A stretch of 26,985 nucleotides of DNA from CAZLXG01 sp964563585. Lineage in GTDB: Bacteria; Bacteroidota; Bacteroidia; Flavobacteriales; Flavobacteriaceae. The notes under the pieces were generated by a model. The model did no database searches. It worked only from the letters and a program-made list of their open reading frames with translations, and had not been told where the DNA came from. Below, piece by piece: positions 1 to 8,431 of the stretch (positions within the stretch are counted from its first letter, which is position 1; each line of letters begins with the position of its first letter). The stretch spans positions 1-26,985 of the forward strand of contig CAZLXG010000030.1 in NCBI GenBank assembly GCA_964563585.1, read 5' to 3'. A program made the translations under genes and the position numbers.

Positions 1-436
1 GATGTGGTGGATAAAAAACAATGTGTGCCTTTTTCGGCACTCTTTGTTTTGTGCGGTTGGCTTTTTTTCGCTTGTAGGTAACTTACTGATAAAGTTATAG
101 ACGAAGCTTTTAAGGAATTCCCTAAGGAAGTTCAAGAATGAAACAACTAAAGAAATAAAAAGGGTATTAAAATCAAGATTGAAAAATCTATCAACAATAG
201 CAAAAAGACTATTTTGAAATACTTAACAAATCTGCAATAATTTTTAAGTTTCCTGTGTCACAACCGAACATTAACAACACAATACTGAAAATAAATTTAT
301 TCATTCTGTAGTTTAAAACTCAAAAATAGAAAACGTATTGTAAATGATATTCTAATTTGTAGAGAAAATTATACTTTATAAAAGTAGTTTATTCTTAACT
401 TTGGGTTTTTAAAAAGATATTTATAGAATCTTTAAG
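1..436. other. Intergenic stretch without a recognisable gene
   Basis: No reading frame here resembles a known protein. One short frame at 82-141 ends in EAFKEFPKEVQE and could be a leftover gene tail, but I cannot name it. A small inverted repeat, GTGCC(TTTTTC)GGCAC, lies at 25-40. It could form a weak hairpin, but no clear U-run follows, so I do not call it a terminator. A TAACTTTG sequence at 396-403 fits the Bacteroidota -7 consensus TAnnTTTG and sits 33 nt before the ATG of the broken kinase at 437. It may be the old promoter of that gene. No matching -33 TTG was found at the usual distance. Confidence 0.5.
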
Positions 437-544
437 ATGATTGATGAAAACATGAGTAATACAGTTGTAATTGTTATGGGCGTTAGCGGATGTGGTAAAA
501 CAACGATTGGAAATCAAAAAGAATTGATGTGTTTTCTAAAATGA
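437..544 (+). pseudogene. Gluconokinase-like kinase, N-terminal P-loop remnant
   Basis: The 35-codon frame reads VVIVMGVSGCGKTTIG and stops shortly after. That is the N-terminal Walker A strand-loop of gluconokinase-type (GntK) shikimate-kinase-fold enzymes, which are normally about 160-175 residues long. Everything after the P-loop is missing: no DDxHP-type segment, no lid and no C-terminal helix. The likely start is either the ATG at 437 or the internal ATG at 452, where MSNTVVIVMG begins. The family call rests only on the P-loop wording, so another small-molecule kinase is possible. That the gene is broken is clear. It lies just upstream of another orphan fragment (540-692) and of a GDPD gene with altered active-site residues, so this whole corner looks decayed. 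Confidence 0.6.
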
Positions 545-692
545 AAGTCAAATTTCAGTTTCAGAATTAAAAAAAGCATATATGTTTGCTAAAATTGTAA
601 ATCATCAACAAGGTTTTGAAATAATAAAGCAAGCATCAAATACATACCAAAGAATAGACGCTTCTGAAGGTGAATTTTTTCATAAAAACTAG
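540..692 (+). pseudogene. Orphan C-terminal gene fragment, family unknown
   Basis: An open stretch follows a TAA at 537-539 and reads SELKKAYMFAKIVNHQQG, then FEIIKQASNTYQRIDASEG, ending at the TAG at 690-692. Its composition looks protein-like, with amphipathic helices. It has no start codon near its 5' edge; the first Met is mid-helix. It lies in a different frame from the kinase remnant just upstream. The simplest reading is the C-terminal end of a gene whose body was deleted together with the kinase body. I do not recognise the family. It ends 5 nt before the GDPD start codon, so the original gene probably belonged to the same operon as the GDPD. Confidence 0.4.
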
Positions 693-697
693 TATTA

Positions 698-1384
698 ATG
701 AATAAGAATTATTTAAAAATTGGTAACCGAGGAGCTAAAGGACATTTAGCCGAAAACACTTTAGAATCTATTAAAAAAGCTTTAGATTTAGGTGTTGATG
801 GTATTAAAATCGATGTTCATCGATGTGCTTCAGGGCAGTTAGTTGTTTTTCATGATTTCACACTAGATAGAATGACAAATGGTAGTGGAGAGGTCTCAAA
901 ACACACACTTATCGAATTGAAACGAATTGACGTTAAAGGGCATCATAAAATACCAACGTTATCAGAGGTTTTAGCTTTTGTAAATAACAAGTGTTTGTTG
1001 AATATAGAGTTAAAAGGGCAAGATACAGCGAAAGAAGCTAGCAGGTTAATTGAGTTTTTTGTTGAAAAAAAGGGTTGGGACTATAACAATATTATAGTTT
1101 CTAGTTTTCAAAAAAATTTATTAGAAACTGTTTTTAAAACGAACAGTAAAATACCTCTAGGGGTTATTTTAGATACAAATTTAGATAATGCTGTTAATTT
1201 CGCTAAAACAATTCATGCAGTTTCTATACATCCTGATTTCACTATGTTAACCCAAGAGATTGTCGAGAGTTTAAAGGAAAATTATAAAGTATTTACATAT
1301 ACAGTAAACAACTTGAAACCTATAGAACGTATGAAAGATTATGGTGTTGATGGCATTATTTCAGATTTTCCTGATAGACTATGA
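698..1384 (+). CDS. GDPD-family protein with altered active site
   Basis: The 228-residue protein has the glycerophosphodiester phosphodiesterase TIM-barrel layout of a bacterial UgpQ type: a GA...ENT segment at 12-21, the HD motif at 52-53 (FHDFTLDR), a Glu in NIELK near 120, and a closing DGIISDFP. Active family members hydrolyse glycerophosphodiesters using the His of an N-terminal HRG motif, a second His in HD, and metal ligands including the Glu of ExD. Here the HRG position reads NRG (Asn10) and the ExD position reads KID (Lys37). Activity is therefore doubtful. The length is normal and the frame is intact. The start ATG lies 5 nt after the upstream fragment. The stop overlaps the next ATG by 4 nt (ATGA), which suggests co-transcription with the flavoprotein. 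The fold is certain; the function may be lost or changed. Confidence 0.88.
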   Translation: MNKNYLKIGNRGAKGHLAENTLESIKKALDLGVDGIKIDVHRCASGQLVVFHDFTLDRMTNGSGEVSKHTLIELKRIDVKGHHKIPTLSEVLAFVNNKCLLNIELKGQDTAKEASRLIEFFVEKKGWDYNNIIVSSFQKNLLETVFKTNSKIPLGVILDTNLDNAVNFAKTIHAVSIHPDFTMLTQEIVESLKENYKVFTYTVNNLKPIERMKDYGVDGIISDFPDRL

Positions 1385-2592
1385 TTAAAAAAGATGTTAT
1401 TGTAATTGGTGGTGGAGCAGCAGGATTTTTTGCTGCCATTAATATTGCAGAACTAAATCCAAATTTAAAAGTTGCCATTTTTGAACGTGGGAAAGAAGGA
1501 CTTCAAAAAGTGAAGGTTTCTGGTGGTGGACGTTGTAATATCACACATGCTGAATTTATTCCTCAAGAGTTGGTTCGAAATTATCCTAGAGGTGAAAAAG
1601 AATTACTCGGTCCTTTTCATACATTTATGACAGGCGATACAATTGAATGGTTTGAAAAACGAGGTGTAGAATTGAAAATTGAAGAAGATGGCAGAATGTT
1701 TCCAACTTCAAATAAATCACAAACTATTATAGACTGTTTTTTAAGCGAAGCCCAAAAGCATAATGTTGAGATTTTGTATAATCATTCAGTAAAATCAATT
1801 CAAAACAATGAAAGCTATTGGAATATTAAAACATCTGAAGATAATTTTTCTGCTGAAAAAGTAGTAATAGCAACTGGGAGCAATACCAAAATTTGGAATC
1901 TTTTAGAAGATTTAGGATATTCGATTTCACAACCAGTTCCTTCATTATTTACCTTTAATATTAAAGATAAACGTATAAAAACAATCCCAGGAGTAGTAGC
2001 TCAAAATGTTGAAATTAAAGTTGTTGGTACTAATTTAGAATCTGAAGGACCTTTGCTTATCACACATGTTGGAATGAGTGCACCATCAATTTTGAAATTG
2101 TCTGCTTTTGGTGCAATTGAATTAGCAAACCGCGATTATAAATTTGACATAGAGGTTAATTTTATTAGAATGTCTTTTGAAGATTGTTTAGATGCTTTAA
2201 AAGATTTTAAAAAAGAGTTAACCAAGAAAACTATCTTTAAATTTTCTCATTTTGATTTACCAAAACGCTTATGGCATCAACTGGTTTTTGCGTCAAATAT
2301 TACCGAAAGCACAACTTGGTCTGATGTAAATAAAAATCAGTTAGAAGCATTAGCGAATCAACTTACAAGAGCTGTTTTTAATGTAGATGGGAAAAGCACA
2401 TTTAAAGAAGAATTCGTTACTGCTGGCGGAGTTAATTTAAAAGAAATCAATTTTAAAACTTTTGAAAGTAAATTGCATGAAAATCTTTATTTTGCAGGAG
2501 AAGTGCTTAATATTGATGCCATTACTGGAGGTTTTAATTTTCAAAATGCGTGGACAGGAGCTTATATTGTAGCACAAAATATTTCAAAATAA
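1381..2592 (+). CDS. BaiN/HI0933-type FAD-binding flavoprotein
   Basis: This 403-residue protein begins with a Rossmann dinucleotide-binding motif, VIGGGAAGFFAA (8-19). It carries the family hallmark SGGGRCNITH (47-56) and ends with LYFAGEVLNIDAITGGFN, the C-terminal FAD-contacting segment. These features define the HI0933/YhiN/BaiN family of NAD(P)/FAD-dependent oxidoreductases, often annotated as aminoacetone oxidase family proteins. The physiological substrate is not established for most members. It is probably a soluble cytoplasmic protein; no signal peptide or membrane helix is visible. Its ATG overlaps the GDPD stop (ATGA), and its TAA overlaps the DUF1697 ATG by one base, so translation is probably coupled along this run. 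Length is as expected for the family. Confidence 0.93.
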   Translation: MIKKDVIVIGGGAAGFFAAINIAELNPNLKVAIFERGKEGLQKVKVSGGGRCNITHAEFIPQELVRNYPRGEKELLGPFHTFMTGDTIEWFEKRGVELKIEEDGRMFPTSNKSQTIIDCFLSEAQKHNVEILYNHSVKSIQNNESYWNIKTSEDNFSAEKVVIATGSNTKIWNLLEDLGYSISQPVPSLFTFNIKDKRIKTIPGVVAQNVEIKVVGTNLESEGPLLITHVGMSAPSILKLSAFGAIELANRDYKFDIEVNFIRMSFEDCLDALKDFKKELTKKTIFKFSHFDLPKRLWHQLVFASNITESTTWSDVNKNQLEALANQLTRAVFNVDGKSTFKEEFVTAGGVNLKEINFKTFESKLHENLYFAGEVLNIDAITGGFNFQNAWTGAYIVAQNISK

Positions 2593-3128
2593 TGAAACCA
2601 TATATTGCATTACTTCGAGGTATAAATGTTGGCGGTCATAAAAAAGTACCAATGGCAGATTTACGTGAATTGCTCACAAAATCTGGATTAGAAAATGTAA
2701 AAACCTATATTCAAAGTGGTAATGTTGTGTTTCAATCTTTTGAAAAAAGTATTCAAAAGTTAGAACAAATAATTCATGAAGCAATTCAGTCAAAATTTGG
2801 ATTCGATGTATTTATTTTAGTAAGAACTCGTGAAGATTTACAACGTATTTTTGATGATTCTCCATTTTCAGAAGAAAAAAAGAAAGCAAGTTATTTTACA
2901 ATGTTGCATGATATACCAGAAGTGGAGTTGGTAAAAGAGGTTTCAGAAAAAATATATGAAGAAGAAGAATATGAAATTATTAACGATTGCATTTATTTTT
3001 ACTCTGAAAAAGGTTATGGTCGTGCTAAGTTTAATATGAGTTTTTTTGAACGAAAACTTAAAACAAGTGCCACATCAAGAAATTATAATACAATGGTAAA
3101 GTTGTTATCTTTGTCAACAGATTTATAA
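2592..3128 (+). CDS. DUF1697 domain protein
   Basis: The product is 178 residues from the chosen ATG and begins MKPYIALLRGINVGGHKKVP, the typical DUF1697 opening, followed by MADLRELL and YIQSGNVVF. Family proteins are about 180 residues. This supports the start at 2592 over the ATG at 2550, which would add 14 residues lying inside the preceding gene. The chosen ATG shares one base with the preceding TAA. DUF1697 proteins are widespread, small and soluble, with no agreed biochemical role. The C-terminal RAKFNMSFFERKLK and SRNYNTMVKL segments match the conserved family end. The neighbours here, a flavoprotein and mevalonate enzymes, do not point to a specific task. Confidence 0.9.
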   Translation: MKPYIALLRGINVGGHKKVPMADLRELLTKSGLENVKTYIQSGNVVFQSFEKSIQKLEQIIHEAIQSKFGFDVFILVRTREDLQRIFDDSPFSEEKKKASYFTMLHDIPEVELVKEVSEKIYEEEEYEIINDCIYFYSEKGYGRAKFNMSFFERKLKTSATSRNYNTMVKLLSLSTDL

Positions 3129-3132
3129 ATAA

Positions 3133-4227
3133 ATGACAGAACAAGATTTTATTCCAAAGTCGTATTCAAAAACATTAGCAAATGGCAGTTTCACTTGGTC
3201 GTCGCCAAGTAACATCGCATTGGTTAAATATTGGGGAAAAAAGGAACATCAAATTCCAGAAAATCCTTCTATTAGTTTTACACTTGATGCTTGTAAAACT
3301 ACAACTACACTAAGTTTTTCTAAAAAGAAATCTAATGTTGATTTCTCTTTTGAAGTGTTTTTAGATGGAAATAAACAAGATGACTTTAAATCAAAAATCG
3401 AAATATTTTTTAAACGCATTGAAATGTATTTGCCTTTTTTAAGAGATTATCATTTTAAAATTGAAACTTCAAATACATTTCCGCATAGTTCAGGAATTGC
3501 ATCGTCTGCTTCAGGAATGAGTGTTTTAGCTTTGTGTTTAATGAGTATTGAAAAAGAACTTTCTGTTATTCAGAGCGATAGCGAAGAACCTCAAGACTAC
3601 TTCAATCAAAAAGCATCATTTTTAGCACGATTAGGTTCTGGAAGTGCATGCAGAAGTATTGAAGGCAATTTAATGGTTTGGGGAAAACACAGCAATATTG
3701 AAAATAGTTCAGATTTATTTGGTGTAAAATATCTTTTTGAAGTTCATCAAAATTTTAAAAATTATCATGATACTATTTTGTTAGTTGATAAAGGTAAAAA
3801 GCAAGTAAGCAGTACGGTTGGACACAATTTAATGCACAATCATCCATTTGCACAAGAACGTTTTAAACAAGCACACAACAACCTTTCTAAGTTAATAAAC
3901 GTATTTAAAGAAGGTGATATAAAATCATTTATTGAAATAGTTGAAAGTGAAGCCTTAACGCTTCATGCCATGATGATGACTAGTTTGCCATATTTCATTT
4001 TAATGAAACCAAATACGCTCGAAATAATTAATAAAATTTGGAGTTTTAGAAAGAAAACTAATTTGAATATCTGTTTTACGCTTGATGCAGGAGCAAATGT
4101 ACATATATTATATCCTGAAAATGAAGTTGAACCGATTTTTGAGTTCATTCATAATGAGTTAGTTGTATATTGTCAAAATGGGCATTATATTTGCGACAGA
4201 ATTGGTTTTGGAGCGAAACAATTGTAA
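3133..4227 (+). CDS. mvaD: Diphosphomevalonate decarboxylase
   Basis: The enzyme decarboxylates mevalonate 5-diphosphate to isopentenyl diphosphate, using ATP. The 364-residue GHMP-fold protein shows the family signatures in order: SPSNIALVKYWGKK (25-38) with the substrate-binding Tyr and Lys, ENPSISFTL, the glycine/serine-rich phosphate loop SSGIASSASGMS (near 117-128), GSGSACRS, and DAGANVH near the C-terminus carrying the catalytic Asp. All key residues are present and the length is slightly above the usual 320-340. It starts 4 nt after DUF1697 and is followed by a mevalonate-kinase-like gene. The pairing with mevalonate kinase and a UbiA prenyltransferase on one strand is, from memory, a common flavobacterial arrangement. 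The enzyme acts in the cytoplasm. Confidence 0.96.
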   Translation: MTEQDFIPKSYSKTLANGSFTWSSPSNIALVKYWGKKEHQIPENPSISFTLDACKTTTTLSFSKKKSNVDFSFEVFLDGNKQDDFKSKIEIFFKRIEMYLPFLRDYHFKIETSNTFPHSSGIASSASGMSVLALCLMSIEKELSVIQSDSEEPQDYFNQKASFLARLGSGSACRSIEGNLMVWGKHSNIENSSDLFGVKYLFEVHQNFKNYHDTILLVDKGKKQVSSTVGHNLMHNHPFAQERFKQAHNNLSKLINVFKEGDIKSFIEIVESEALTLHAMMMTSLPYFILMKPNTLEIINKIWSFRKKTNLNICFTLDAGANVHILYPENEVEPIFEFIHNELVVYCQNGHYICDRIGFGAKQL

Positions 4228-4255
4228 CTTTATAATTACCAATCAAAAAACAAAA

Positions 4256-5185
4256 ATGAAGGGTCCACTTTTTTACTCAAAAATATTACTCTTTGGAGAG
4301 TATGGAATCATAAAAGATTCTAAAGGACTTTCTATTCCTTATAATTTTTATAATGGAGCTTTAAAGATGGATGAAAATCCATCAGAAGAAGCTATAAAAT
4401 CTAATGAGAGCTTAAAACGTTTTGTTACTTATCTTCAAGATATAGATAATGATTTGGTTGTTTTTGATATAGAAAACCTTCAGAACGATGTAAATACAGG
4501 AATGTATTTCGATTCGTCAATACCTCAAGGTTATGGTGTTGGTAGCAGCGGTGCTTTAGTTGCTGCGATTTACGATAAATATGCACAAAATAAAATTACG
4601 GTTCTTGAAAATTTAACACGAGAAAAATTATTAAAATTGAAATCTGTTTTTTCTGAAATGGAATCTTTTTTCCACGGAAAATCTTCAGGTTTAGATCCTT
4701 TAAATAGTTATTTAAGTCTTCCAATTCTTATTAATTCAAAAGATAATATTGAAGCTACAGGAATTCCAGCTCAACAGAGTTCTGGTAAAGGCGCTGTCTT
4801 TTTATTAGATTCTGGTATTACAGGCAAAACTGCTCCGATGGTTCATATTTTCATGGAAAACATGAAGCAGGAAGGGTTTAGAAGTATGCTGAAAAATCAG
4901 TTTATAAAACATACAGATGCTTGTGTCGATGATTTTTTAAAAGGAGATATAAAATCATTATTCAGTAATACAAAACAATTGTCTAAAGTGGTGTTAAACC
5001 ATTTTAAACCAATGATACCACAACAGTTTCATGAACTCTGGAAGAAAGGAATTGAAACTAATGAATATTATTTAAAGCTTTGTGGTTCAGGTGGCGGCGG
5101 TTATATTTTAGGGTTTACTGAAGATATTGATATTGCACAAAAATCACTTTCAGATTATAAATTAGAAGTCGTTTATAACTTCTAA
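4256..5185 (+). CDS. GHMP kinase, probable mevalonate kinase
   Basis: The 309-residue protein starts MKGPLFYSKILLFGEYGII, matching the KxxLFGEH-type N-terminal motif of mevalonate kinases. The ATP loop is PQGYGVGSSGALVAA. The acidic/catalytic segment ESFFHGKSSGLDP contains the expected Glu and Asp, and motif 3 is KLCGSGGGGYILGF. Mevalonate kinase phosphorylates mevalonate at O5. The distance from classic family members is noticeable, with Tyr in place of His after FGE, so phosphomevalonate or another GHMP substrate cannot be excluded, but the neighbouring mvaD supports mevalonate. I chose the ATG at 4256, which leaves a 28-nt gap after mvaD. The longer frame from 4163 would add 31 residues encoded inside mvaD that lack family similarity. 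Confidence 0.85.
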   Translation: MKGPLFYSKILLFGEYGIIKDSKGLSIPYNFYNGALKMDENPSEEAIKSNESLKRFVTYLQDIDNDLVVFDIENLQNDVNTGMYFDSSIPQGYGVGSSGALVAAIYDKYAQNKITVLENLTREKLLKLKSVFSEMESFFHGKSSGLDPLNSYLSLPILINSKDNIEATGIPAQQSSGKGAVFLLDSGITGKTAPMVHIFMENMKQEGFRSMLKNQFIKHTDACVDDFLKGDIKSLFSNTKQLSKVVLNHFKPMIPQQFHELWKKGIETNEYYLKLCGSGGGGYILGFTEDIDIAQKSLSDYKLEVVYNF

Positions 5186-5195
5186 AACTCACATC

Positions 5196-6098
5196 ATGCT
5201 TTCTAGAAAACAAAAACATGTATTGCTAAAATTCTTTAGCTTGTTTTCTGTTGTTCGAGGTTATAATATTCTCATTATTATTATTGCGCAATACCTAACT
5301 TCCATATATATCTTAGCGCATAACAAACCTTTAAAACAAGTTGTTTTTGATGTGAATTTGTTAATGTTAGTTTTAGCTTCTGCTGCTACCATTGCAGGAG
5401 GTTATATCATTAATAATTTTTACGATTCTGAAAAAGACTTAATCAACAGACCGCAAAAATCTAAATTGGATAGATTAGTGAGTCAAAATACGAAGTTGTT
5501 ATTTTACTTTGTATTAAATTTTATTGCAGTTATTATGGCAAGTTATGTGTCATTTAAAACCGTAATTTTCTTTTCACTTTATATTTTTGGTATTTGGTTT
5601 TATTCACATAAGCTAAAAAAAATACCAATTATTGGTAATGTAACATCAGCAATATTAACCATTACTCCGTTTTTTGCAGTATTTATTTATTATAAAAATT
5701 TCGAAACTGTCATTTTTGCACACGCCATGTTTTTGTTTTTAATTATTGCAATGCGAGAATTAACTAAAGATTTGGAAAATATAAAGGGCGATTTAACTCA
5801 TAATTACAGAACAATTCCTATTGTTTATGGAGAAAAAGCATCAAAAACCATGTTAACCATATTTGGTGTGTTAGCTTTAATTCCAACGTATTTTTTGTTA
5901 TACCATTTTCATATAGGATATATGTATATGTTTTTTTATGTATCCACTTTACTACTAGCTATTTTTCTGTTAATACTTTGGAAATCGAAAACTAAAACAC
6001 ATTATTTAGTACTTCATAATATTTTAAAATTCATTATTCTTGCAGGTGTTTTTAGTATTTTATTAATTGATGTTGATTTGTTTTTAAACCATTTATAG
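5196..6098 (+). CDS. UbiA-family prenyltransferase
   Basis: This 300-residue integral membrane protein has about seven to nine hydrophobic helices. It has the two aspartate-rich motifs of UbiA enzymes: NNFYDSEKD (73-81) and DLENIKGD (192-199), which bind the magnesium-diphosphate of a polyprenyl donor. Relatives in Bacteroidota are commonly labelled geranylgeranylglycerol-phosphate geranylgeranyltransferase, but the acceptor cannot be read from sequence. A quinone or other lipid headgroup is equally possible. It starts 10 nt after the mevalonate kinase, so synthesis of isoprenoid precursor and its transfer appear to be transcribed together. N-terminal residues FFSLFSVVRGYN are typical of the family. 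It acts in the cytoplasmic membrane. Confidence 0.88.
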   Translation: MLSRKQKHVLLKFFSLFSVVRGYNILIIIIAQYLTSIYILAHNKPLKQVVFDVNLLMLVLASAATIAGGYIINNFYDSEKDLINRPQKSKLDRLVSQNTKLLFYFVLNFIAVIMASYVSFKTVIFFSLYIFGIWFYSHKLKKIPIIGNVTSAILTITPFFAVFIYYKNFETVIFAHAMFLFLIIAMRELTKDLENIKGDLTHNYRTIPIVYGEKASKTMLTIFGVLALIPTYFLLYHFHIGYMYMFFYVSTLLLAIFLLILWKSKTKTHYLVLHNILKFIILAGVFSILLIDVDLFLNHL

Positions 6099-6149
6099 AT
6101 TACAAGTTAAAAATCTAAATTCTTAAAACGTCAATCGTAATTTTAAGTA

Positions 6150-6157
6150 TATCTTTG
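6150..6157 (+). promoter_or_regulatory. Probable -7 promoter element (TATCTTTG)
   Basis: TATCTTTG matches the Bacteroidota primary sigma -7 consensus TAnnTTTG exactly and lies 13 nt before the ATG of the pseudouridine synthase at 6171. The gap between the UbiA gene and this gene (72 nt) is the longest in this run, which supports a separate start of transcription. I did not find a convincing -33 TTG at the usual spacing, so the call is tentative. Confidence 0.45.
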
Positions 6158-6170
6158 CAAAAAATAAGTA

Positions 6171-7007
6171 ATGAGTAAACAACGGGAAAGTAAAAGTAGA
6201 GGGAAAGCTTTTAATCGTGATAATAAAAGTAATCACAAAAAAAGTTTTGTAAAAGGAAATACACCTGTAAAGAAAACTAATACAGTTAAAAAATCGAATC
6301 CAGACGAGATTCGTTTAAATAAATATATAGCAAATTCTGGAATGTGTTCGCGTCGTGAAGCCGATGCACATATAGCTATTGGTTTGGTAACTGTTAACGG
6401 TAAAGTAATTACCGAAATGGGTTATAAAGTGAAAATTTCGGACGAAGTTAGGTATGATGGAGCACGTATAAACCCAGAGAAAAAAGCTTACGTTTTGCTT
6501 AATAAACCGAAAGGATTTGCAACAACTACAAGTGAAGGTAAGGGTAGAACTGTTATGGATTTGGTTGCAAATGCTACATCTTCTAGAATAAAACCAATAG
6601 GTCGTTTAGGGAGAAACTCTAAAGGATTGTTGTTGTTTACAAATGATGACGTAATTGCAAGTAAATTTACAAACTCTAAAAATGGTGTGCCGCGTTTATT
6701 TCATATTGAATTAGATAAAAACATAAAACTTGAAGATTTAAAAAAAATTCAAGAAGGTTTTAAAGTTGATGGAAGACTAATTGTTGTTGAAGAGATTAGT
6801 TATATTGATGGTGCTTCAAAAAAAGAAATTGGACTAAAAATTAAAAATACTGGTAACACTATAATTCGTACTATTTTCAGTTATTTAAAATATGAGATTG
6901 TTAATTTAGATTGTGTTGCTATTGGTCATCTTACAAAAAAAGATATTCCTCGTGGTAGTTGGAAACATTTAACAGAACTAGAGCTTAATACACTAAAGAT
7001 GCTTTAA
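6171..7007 (+). CDS. RluB/RsuA-type pseudouridine synthase
   Basis: The 278-residue protein has a Lys/Arg-rich N-terminal tail (1-45) and an S4 RNA-binding domain (about 46-95, IRLNKYIANSGMCSRREAD). A catalytic domain follows, starting at YVLLNKPKGFATTT. The family modifies uridines of ribosomal RNA. In this family the catalytic Asp lies in the GRLD motif. Here the sequence reads GRLGRNSKGLLLFTND, with Gly147 where Asp is expected. The rest of the fold looks intact, so either this subfamily uses a variant motif or the protein binds RNA without isomerising uridine. The basic tail is common in flavobacterial homologues. Its 3' end overlaps the convergent membrane glycosyltransferase gene by 15 nt. 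Confidence 0.88.
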   Translation: MSKQRESKSRGKAFNRDNKSNHKKSFVKGNTPVKKTNTVKKSNPDEIRLNKYIANSGMCSRREADAHIAIGLVTVNGKVITEMGYKVKISDEVRYDGARINPEKKAYVLLNKPKGFATTTSEGKGRTVMDLVANATSSRIKPIGRLGRNSKGLLLFTNDDVIASKFTNSKNGVPRLFHIELDKNIKLEDLKKIQEGFKVDGRLIVVEEISYIDGASKKEIGLKIKNTGNTIIRTIFSYLKYEIVNLDCVAIGHLTKKDIPRGSWKHLTELELNTLKML

Positions 7008-8348
7008 GTTTGTGTCCTTTTTTAAAAACACTTCCCAAATAAATACACTGTAAACAATAATATATTCTAAACCAATTATCCAAAGGTTTTCAGATTTTTC
7101 GGACGAACCAATATTTATATACGCTAAGTAGCTTAATATAATAACGAAACTCCATACTAACGGGAATTTGTACTTAGTGAAAATCGACAATATTAAAAGC
7201 GTTGCTACATACCAAGGATGCACTGTTGTTGCTGTAAAATAGTAAAAGGATAAGGCTAATAACATAGCAGTAATAAGTTGTATTGTGGTTTTATTTTTTC
7301 TGAAAAAACTTATGATTAAAATAAATACAAACACAATATATGGTATTGTTTTTCCAATCTTAACAACATCGTGGTAACCTCCATAAGAATATCCAATGGC
7401 TTTGGCTATGTAATATAAACTTGCATTAAACTGGAAATTGTTAAACCATAAAGCTACAGTGTTGGTGTAATTTTGAATGAATTCTGACGAGTAAAAAGGA
7501 GCAAAAAGCAAGAATGTTGTAAGTCCAGTAATTAGATAAAAACCTATGCTTTTTTTCCAACCTAATTTTTGAAATAGAAGCGGTAAAAACAGTAAAGGAA
7601 TTAATTTTACTGAAACCGATAAGGCTAAAATAATAGCACCAAATTTCCATTTTCCAGAATGCAGTAAATACAAACTCCAAACTAAAAAGAAAATCATTAC
7701 GCCTTCGAAATGAAGATTTCCAGTTAGCTCAATAATTATAAACGGATTTAGTATATACCAAAATATATTATAAACGGGAATATTTAGTTTTTCTAATAAC
7801 TTCTTTCCATAGAATAGTGTTCCAAAATCAGCAGCAATAATTAATATTCGCATCACAATTACAGAGCCTAAAATAGAACTACCAGAAAATAAATTTGCAA
7901 TCACAAAGCAAAGCTGATTTATTGGTGGATAATTAGTAAAATGACTTGCATTTAATTTACCCATGCCATTATATAATTCTTGCATTTGCTCACTAGGAAA
8001 CTCACTAGCAGAAATGTATTGTTCAGGCGTAAATAAATATGGGTTTAAGCCATAAAGTAGTACTTTTCCATCCCAAATAAAACGATAAAAATCTTGTGAT
8101 AAATTTGGAATAGCAAGTATGAAAATAGTTCTAAAACCAAAAGCTAACCAGGTTAAAAATGAAATATTGTTTTTGCAAATTTGCACTAATTTATAAAACA
8201 AAAAAAACAGTGCTACATATAGCATAACAAGCTTTATGTAATCTGTACGAACTAAACTATAAGCAAATGAAAAGTAGAATAGAACACAAGATATTGTTAG
8301 TGAAAAGAGTATTTTATTAAGTTTTAAAAAGACTGAGTTTAAAAGCAT
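6993..8348 (-). CDS. GT-C fold membrane glycosyltransferase (mannosyltransferase-like)
   Basis: This 451-residue protein is almost entirely hydrophobic helices, about ten to twelve. The first extracytoplasmic loop carries LSQDFYRFIWDGKVLLYGLN (83-102). The acidic DFYRFIWDG motif is typical of GT-C polyprenyl-phosphate-sugar-dependent mannosyltransferases of the GT87/PIG-M-like kind. It would transfer a sugar from a lipid-phosphate donor on the outer face of the inner membrane. The DPM1-like GT2 gene at 10137 could supply such a donor; this is inference. The gene converges on the pseudouridine synthase with a 15-nt overlap. CAAATATA at 8353-8360 is a TATATTTG -7-like sequence on the minus strand lying only 4 nt before the ATG, which would imply a nearly leaderless mRNA; I regard it as weak. 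Confidence 0.8.
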   Translation of the reverse strand: MLLNSVFLKLNKILFSLTISCVLFYFSFAYSLVRTDYIKLVMLYVALFFLFYKLVQICKNNISFLTWLAFGFRTIFILAIPNLSQDFYRFIWDGKVLLYGLNPYLFTPEQYISASEFPSEQMQELYNGMGKLNASHFTNYPPINQLCFVIANLFSGSSILGSVIVMRILIIAADFGTLFYGKKLLEKLNIPVYNIFWYILNPFIIIELTGNLHFEGVMIFFLVWSLYLLHSGKWKFGAIILALSVSVKLIPLLFLPLLFQKLGWKKSIGFYLITGLTTFLLFAPFYSSEFIQNYTNTVALWFNNFQFNASLYYIAKAIGYSYGGYHDVVKIGKTIPYIVFVFILIISFFRKNKTTIQLITAMLLALSFYYFTATTVHPWYVATLLILSIFTKYKFPLVWSFVIILSYLAYINIGSSEKSENLWIIGLEYIIVYSVFIWEVFLKKDTNLKHL

Positions 8349-8431
8349 ATATCAAATATAATATTATTTGTTGGTCGGTTTAAGGTGAAGTTTGCTTACT
8401 TAATATAAAAAACAAAAGACAATTCAATATC

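Noticed and set aside
2550..2591. Longer N-terminus for the DUF1697 protein
   Set aside because: The extra 14 codons lie inside the flavoprotein gene and lack family similarity; MKPYIALLRGINVGG at 2592 is the family start.
3963..4148. Minus-strand open frame of 61 codons
   Set aside because: It is antisense to conserved mvaD motifs and has no features of its own.
4163..4255. Longer N-terminus for the mevalonate kinase
   Set aside because: The 31 extra codons are the mvaD 3' end read in another frame; the kinase motif starts right after the ATG at 4256.
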